Assembly (NCBI GenBank): GCA_021014945.1
Contig: MU266433.1
Location: 29,702 to 93,701, forward strand
DNA length: 64,000 bases
Reading direction: 5' to 3'
From: Leucogyrophana mollusca
Taxonomy: Eukaryota > Basidiomycota > Agaricomycetes > Boletales
The translations under genes and the position numbers were made by a program. The notes under the pieces were generated by a model. That model saw only the letters and a program-made list of their open reading frames with translations, was not told the origin of the DNA and ran no database searches. Shown here in pieces: positions 58,676-64,000 of this stretch; the stretch's first letter is position 1; every line of letters starts with the position of its first letter.

Positions 58676-59188
58676 GATTCGGAGGAATAGATGGACGGAA
58701 GGCATTGTTCCCGGGCCATTTTACACGCCCTCGCCCCCCATCTCCACTTGCATTCAACTTGATTCCACAGCATCCCTGATGGCAATCGTGTTCCGGAACT
58801 CAAATAGACCACAGATCTGTGCATGGCATCTTTGTTAAGATCACACACGATCGGCCTTACGCCAAAAAGAAGCATGGACAGAATTGGCTTCGAGATAGAC
58901 TTTTTTCCTTCCAGAACTGCATCGAGTATTCCATTTCGTGTATCACTACGTAGCGCTCGCTGTCCTTTTCGTGTAAACCTTGATGTATAAATCTCTGATG
59001 TGGTGCTACAACGATTGAATGAATGAATGAAGGGGAGAATGATAGTATTATAAAGCGCTCTACGCACACGGCATGAAAAAAAGTAGCGGAGGAGAAAGGA
59101 ACAGGGCCCCAGTGATGGTGATCTAAAAGCATTTGAATGTATGTGTGCTATGTGAGTAAGTAGTACCGCCGTGTCCGTTAACGCCCCG

Positions 59189-62100
59189 TCACAATTTACT
59201 GATATCATTAGAATTAGCTCGAGTAGTAATTAAGATAGAAGACGACAGCCGCTGGATCGGCTGCAGCTTCCGCTTCACATCGCGCAAAATCGTCGTCTTG
59301 GGATGCCAGTCACGAAACGCGTCCCGTAAGCGGACGAATTCGTCGGAGAAGAGACGTGCGACGCCTTCGTTCGCGATCAGGTCCCGGAGCGCCCATGGGA
59401 TCTGGAGTGTGCACATCCAAGCCACATCAGTACGGATGATTCAGCATCATCATAGCATCAGCATCATCAAATCACGGCACACCGCATCGGTCAGGCAGAA
59501 CAAAATGAAGCTCCCGCCCCGAAAACAGCGCAAAAGGCCGGACATCAGGGCCCAGGGCCCAGCACCAGCACCGCCAGCTTACTATCTGCCAGAGTCGGCA
59601 TACCCAACTCGCAACCCAAATTCCAGAAACAGGAAAACAAACACGTACCTCATAATCATTCTGCTCCGTCAACGCATCAAAAGGCTCTGTCACCAGCTCC
59701 ACCTCCTGCGAGTCCTTCCCAAACGCCGAGCCATCATCCGTGAGAAACAGGTAATTCACCGCAAGCCTGGCCAACAATAATAAAAACAACACCAATACAA
59801 CGCGCCCCATGACCCACCCACGACAAACAAACAAACATACAGCCAGTTAGCCGCGCGCCAAAACATGATACAGGGTCCAGAGGGCGCTTACGCAAAAGTG
59901 GCGACCTCTTCATACGCCGTTGAGTGCCCGACGCCATTCAACGACCCCGCTGTCGCCTCCGACAAGTGCGCGATGAGGCCGCTGTCCGAGAGGCCCGCGT
60001 TTCGGATACGGAGGAGCAGTACAAGGAGGTTCGAGAGGAAGTCGGACGAACTAAGAACAAGGGCAGGAGTTAGTTAGATCATACGTACACACGCGATGGC
60101 ATCGACGGGAAAGGAAGATGGGAAGGGAGCCGCGAGCTGAGATGACTTACTGATACGCATCGCCATCGATGTAGAGGGCGCGTAGGATCAGGGGGTGGGA
60201 GACGGCTGTGAACAAACCGGAGTACAGCCCTACCACCTGGTCGTTTAGCGATGCAACGTAGACCATCTTGATCTATGATGCGCAAAATAGGGCAGAACAG
60301 AACATAACAGAAAAAAGCAGGACAGGCCGATGCATCAACGGTACGAGGCAGGGCAAATAGATTAGCAATAATGAGCACACGACAAGAATCAGAAGACAAC
60401 AAGCTTCCGTACCCGATTGTTTAGAACATTCTGCAGCGCCTTGACATACTCCTTCGATATCTGACTTTCCGTGTTCTGATGTGGCAGCGACAGCGTGAAT
60501 GTAACCGGACAGCGTGAATGTAACCGGACATCGTGAATGTAACCGGACGGCGAAAATGTAACCAGACAGCATGAATGTGATCAGACAGCATGATTGTGAT
60601 CCAACAGAATGGTGCGATAGCGGCCGGATGGATGTGAAGAAGGTGGCAGCGACAGAGACAGCGTCAACGTCAAGATACGGCCCACATCAAATCAAATCAG
60701 AAATTACACGCACCTGGAACTCGAACAGCTCTCGCGCAGCAGTAGATTCGAAATACTACATCCCCATTCACGGACACGCACAGACACCCAACACGCACAC
60801 ACGCACACCAACACACACAAACCCAACACACGCCCACGAAGCACACAACCCAGCACACAATCAGCACCCAGCCCAGCCTCGCATCACGACCGTAAGACGC
60901 ACCTGGATATACGGCTGTAGCAGCGAACTCGTGCTCAGATACCGCAGCGGCCCGAGGTGGATCCCGCACAGCGCGAGGCAGCACACGCGCTGGGGCCGGC
61001 GCGTTGTGGTTGGCCCCATACCTACGCCTCCACCTGTGCCGACGCTACCAGCGGCTGCCTCTCCCACCGTCGCCGCACCCGTCGCACCCGCAGCGTCGTC
61101 GCCTATCGCACCAGTGACGATGTGCCCATCCCTAACGAGCCGGTCTAGGAGGTGTGTGGACACGATCGAGCCCTGCGAGTGCGTCGCGACGAAGATGGCA
61201 TCTGCGGCGTGGAGGTCGGCCATCCATTCTTCGTTGGAAGTGAGATTTTGGTAGAGTCTGTGAGTGGGCGCGATTGGATTGGCGTGGGTGACGAGCGACG
61301 AGTGGAAGGAGCGAGGTGGCGGGTGTGAGTAACGGCAGTAAGGAGGGAGAGGACCAAGTGACGAGTATAAGTAGCGGAAGTAAGGCGAGGAGAGTAGCGG
61401 GAATAAGGAGAGGGGGGACGTCAAGTGTGAGTACCGAGGGGAGTGCCAAGGGTAAGTAGCGCAGTGCCGAGAACCGAGTGCCGACAGCCGAGTGCGTAAA
61501 GAGAAGGAGCACGAATCAGCCGCGGCGCCAGCGAACAGACACCGAAAACAAAACGCACCTCTCAACCCGCTCCTGAACCCGCCCCTCCCCCTCGAGCGCG
61601 ATCTTCGTCACCCGCGCGAGGCGCACGCCGTGCGCGGCCTCGAACGCGCTCAGCGCCGTGGCGAGCATGGATGCGAATTTCGCTGAGGTGCCGGTGGGCT
61701 GTGGTTGGTGGAAGCGTGCACGTGGAATTGATCACGGAGGCAGGTGGAATCGAGCACAGCGACAGGTGGAATCGAGCCGGAGGCAGGTAGAATTGAACAC
61801 GGAAGCAGGTAAAATTGAACACGGAGGCAGGTGAGATCGCAGGCCGAGGCGGGTGATATTCCGCGTGTACACGGACAGGTGGAATGACGCGCGAAGGTCC
61901 GGCGGAGGACATAGTAGCGATCGCGCGGAGGACACAGCACAGCAAAGTTCGCGTGGAGGACACCGCACAGCAAGGTTCGCGCAGACAGCACAGCGCGGGT
62001 GGAAATCGAAGTCGGTGCGGACAAAGTTCGGGCGGCAGGCACCATCACGACACGATCACGTGCGCGAGGGGCAGGGACAGGGGAGCGTGTGGGAGGGGAG

Positions 62101-64000
62101 GCAGATAAACATATCAAGGGGAGGAAGCCAAACATATCACGGGAGGAAGTTAAACATATCAAGGGGAGGAGGATAAACATATCAAGGGGAGGAGGATAAA
62201 CATACCAAGGGGAGGGAAAATAGACACAGCATCCAGCACGTGTGCGAGGGAGGCAGAAGGGAACAAACACATCTCGTCAGCACTCCGCACGCCAACACAG
62301 CCAGCGCACAGGGCTCACCTCGCCGATGACGCTGCGCATGACGGCGCCTTTGGGTTGAAGGCGGGGTGTCGCCGATCGTGAGTTCGAAGGGAGTGTCGCC
62401 GATCGTGAGTTTGAAGGAAAGGTGTCGCCATCACGAGTTTGAAGACAAGGTGTCGACGAATCGAGCGAGGGACCGATCAAGACCACAGCCAGCGCGGGAC
62501 CGATCACGACCACAGCCAGCGCGGGACCGATCGAGACCACAGGCGGTACGAATTCGCCAATCAAGGCACCAAGACACATCAACGCGTCCCACCAATCAAC
62601 GCGCCAGCCAATCAACGCGACCCACCCATCAGCCCGCGAGCCAACACGTCAAGCCACCAGCCGGTAATCACACATCGAAAAACATACGCACGACACGACA
62701 CGCCCCACCAATCAACGCGTCCCACCACCACGACGCACCAATCAGCCCGCCAGACGACACGACACGCCGACAATCCGCGGACAAGACACGCACCGCGCCA
62801 CAAAGACACGCACCATATCATCATCGCAAAGATACGCACCCCACAATCAACGCGTCCCACGACCCACCAATCAGCCCGCCAGGCAACACGACGCGACAAC
62901 GATTCGCCGCGGACAAGACACGCACCGCACCACATCACCATCGCAAAGAAGACGCGCATCACATCACATAGGCACGCACCACATCACATAGGCACGCACC
63001 AAATCACAGAGACACGCACCACATCACCACCACAAAGAAGACCCGCACCACATCACCATCATCACCACAAAGAACACACATACCAAATCATCACAAAGGA
63101 AGACACGTATCACATCGCAAAGACACGCACCACCACCACAAAGAAGACGCACCACATCGCGATCACATCACAGAGAAGACACGCACCAGCCATCAACCAA
63201 TCCAATCCAAAGGGGGTCCAATCCAATCCAACGGGGGGTCCAATCCAAAGGGTCCCAATCCGAAGGGTCCCAATCCAACCCAACCCAATCCAATCCCACC
63301 AATCCAATCCCACCAAAAACCAAACCAAAAAAGAAAAAACACAAACCCAATCAGCCTCCACCCACACCCCAGCACAAAGAAGAAGCACGCACCAGGAAAC
63401 CACCCATGCACGCCGATCACGACGACGCGCGCGCAGCCTCTCAGCACGTCCGTCGCGCCCAGTACGTCCGTCGCGGTGTGTGCGTTCGGTGGCGGGGACG
63501 TCGATAGAGACGGTGAGTTCGGTGACGGGGACGTTGATAGAGACGGTGAGTTCGGCGACGGGGACGTTGATGGCAGGGGCGAGTTCGGTGACGGGGGAAC
63601 GGGTGATGAGGACGTTGATAGCAAGGGGAAGAGTGATGTCGATGAGGAAGCGTCGGGCTTCGCGGAGGACGACCCAGGCTCGGCGGGCGCGGGCGATGGG
63701 GGCTTTGATGACCACGATGATGCCGCTGGTGCTGGTGCTGCTGATGACCGCGATGACGGTGCTAGTGCCGCCGATGACGCTGACGCTACGTTTGAGGCCA
63801 CACCGGGTTTCGCGGCGGGTGGTGGTGCGACCGATGATGATGTTGATCCCAAACAGCTACCCGCCCTGCCCTCGAGCACGTCCCACGCGCGCGGGAGCGC
63901 CTTCTCGTAGCGCCCCAGCGGCGTCTCGTCCGTCCCCGCCCTATCCCTCTCCTTCTCCCTACCTTTTCCTTTCTCACCCTCGCGCCTCCCGTACCCACCC
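59189..64000 (-). CDS. Alpha/beta hydrolase-fold protein (fungal YMC020W-like), 5' end outside window
   Basis: Predicted serine hydrolase/lipase-like protein of a fungal family with a long low-complexity N-terminus. Exons in the window: 64000(open)-63393, 62347-62319, 61698-61559, 61257-60903, 60755-60714, 60475-60413, 60272-60151, 60050-59892, 59766-59649, 59401-59189; introns GT-AG, frame unbroken to the stop at 59189-59191. First visible part: KGKGREKERD, LGRYEKALPRAWDVLEGRAG, then Ser/Pro repeats (PNSPSLSTSP) and VVVIGVHGWFPG (oxyanion HG). Then AVMRSVIGEPTGTSAKFASM and the nucleophile motif THSQGS (in 61257-60903), LCGIHLGPLRYLSTSSLLQP, and KMVYVASLNDQVVGLYSG (likely catalytic Asp). HSSDFLSNLLVLLLRIRNAG holds the likely catalytic His, and the tail is IPWALRDLIANEG. 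A broken inverted fragment lies at 43.55-44.4 kb. Introns of about 1045 and 620 nt are filled with tandem repeats. Confidence 0.85.
60486..60602 (+). repeat. Tandem repeat, about 19-21 base unit, about six copies, in an intron
   Basis: Units of CGGACAGCGTGAATGTAAC and variants lie in the hydrolase intron between exons 60755-60714 and 60475-60413. Confidence 0.85.
61728..61865 (+). repeat. Tandem repeat, about 22-24 base unit, in an intron
   Basis: Variants of GGAGGCAGGTGGAATCGAGC and GGAGGCAGGTAGAATTGAAC within the 620-nt intron of the hydrolase gene. Confidence 0.8.
62108..62215 (+). repeat. Tandem repeat, about 21-24 base unit, in an intron
   Basis: Copies of AACATATCAAGGGGAGGAGG with small variants, same intron as the repeat at 61728. 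Confidence 0.85.
62370..63330 (+). repeat. Cluster of several tandem repeats filling one intron
   Basis: Sub-arrays: GTGTCGCCGATCGTGAGTT-type (62375-62450), GCGGGACCGATC-GACCACA (62464-62542), CAATCAACGCGTCCCACC-type (62555-62880), GACACGCACCACATCAC-type (62950-63190) and CAATCCAAAGGGTCC-type (63200-63320). All lie inside the intron between the GWFPG exon and the 29-nt exon. Confidence 0.8.
63480..63610 (-). repeat. In-frame coding repeat in the hydrolase N-terminal region
   Basis: A roughly 30-33 base unit encodes repeated PNSPSLSTSPSP on the minus strand, in the 5' exon before VVVIGVHGWFPG. Because the unit length is a multiple of three, copy number can vary without breaking the frame. Confidence 0.75.

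Overview
The window is fungal nuclear DNA, most likely from a mushroom-forming basidiomycete (Agaricomycetes). The reasons are dense short GT-AG introns (about 50-65 nt), very small exons, a fungal gene set (SYM1/Mpv17, GPR1/FUN34 transporter, BTB-POZ proteins, DHA1-type MFS transporter, aldo-keto reductase, fungal alpha/beta hydrolase) and a decayed NACHT-WD40 NLR of mushroom type. I spliced the genes by eye, requiring GT-AG introns and an unbroken frame. No tRNA, rRNA or CRISPR array was recognised.

Left part (1-12.5 kb): mostly gene-poor. It holds a broken BTB gene (4.1-5.2 kb), an intact nine-exon SYM1-like gene (5.3-6.4 kb, minus) and an intact six-exon GPR1/FUN34/YaaH transporter (9.8-10.8 kb, plus).

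Central part (12.5-43.7 kb): a repeat-built locus dominated by a family of small proteins (130-138 aa) that I do not recognise. Four copies look intact with a four-exon, all-phase-0 structure (16.1-16.7 minus, 26.6-27.2 minus, 34.9-35.5 plus, 41.2-41.8 plus). A fifth intact but divergent copy (32.1-32.7 minus) defines a second subfamily. Three more are dead (12.5-13.1 minus, 25.5-26.0 plus, 18.7-18.9 plus). The copies sit in large segmental duplications: 14.3-18.0 kb is an inverted copy of about 40.0-43.7 kb, and 15.5-18.9 kb mirrors 36.0-32.1 kb. Embedded in this locus are an unrelated 140-aa orphan gene (19.4-19.9 minus), a three-exon gene for a 1143-aa low-complexity coiled-coil protein (20.4-24.3 minus), a second dead BTB gene (30.7-31.5) and GC-rich minisatellites (36.3-39.4 kb).

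Right part (43.6-64 kb): a broken fragment of the alpha/beta hydrolase gene (43.6-44.4 plus) abuts a dead NACHT-WD40 gene (44.6-46.7 plus). After a gene-poor stretch come an intact BTB gene (50.3-51.4 plus), a 16-exon MFS transporter (51.6-54.0 minus), a four-exon conserved hypothetical gene of 216 aa (55.7-56.5 minus), a nine-exon aldo-keto reductase (57.0-58.7 plus), and the 3' ten exons of the hydrolase gene (59.2-64.0 minus), whose introns are swollen by tandem repeats.

The most unusual feature is the multiplying small-protein family: near-identical live copies, older dead copies, co-duplicated flanks and divergent gene pairs. Its function is unknown. The other genes look like ordinary metabolism, transport and mitochondrial functions; I see no evidence that they work together as one pathway, although the transporter and reductase near 51-59 kb could be related.
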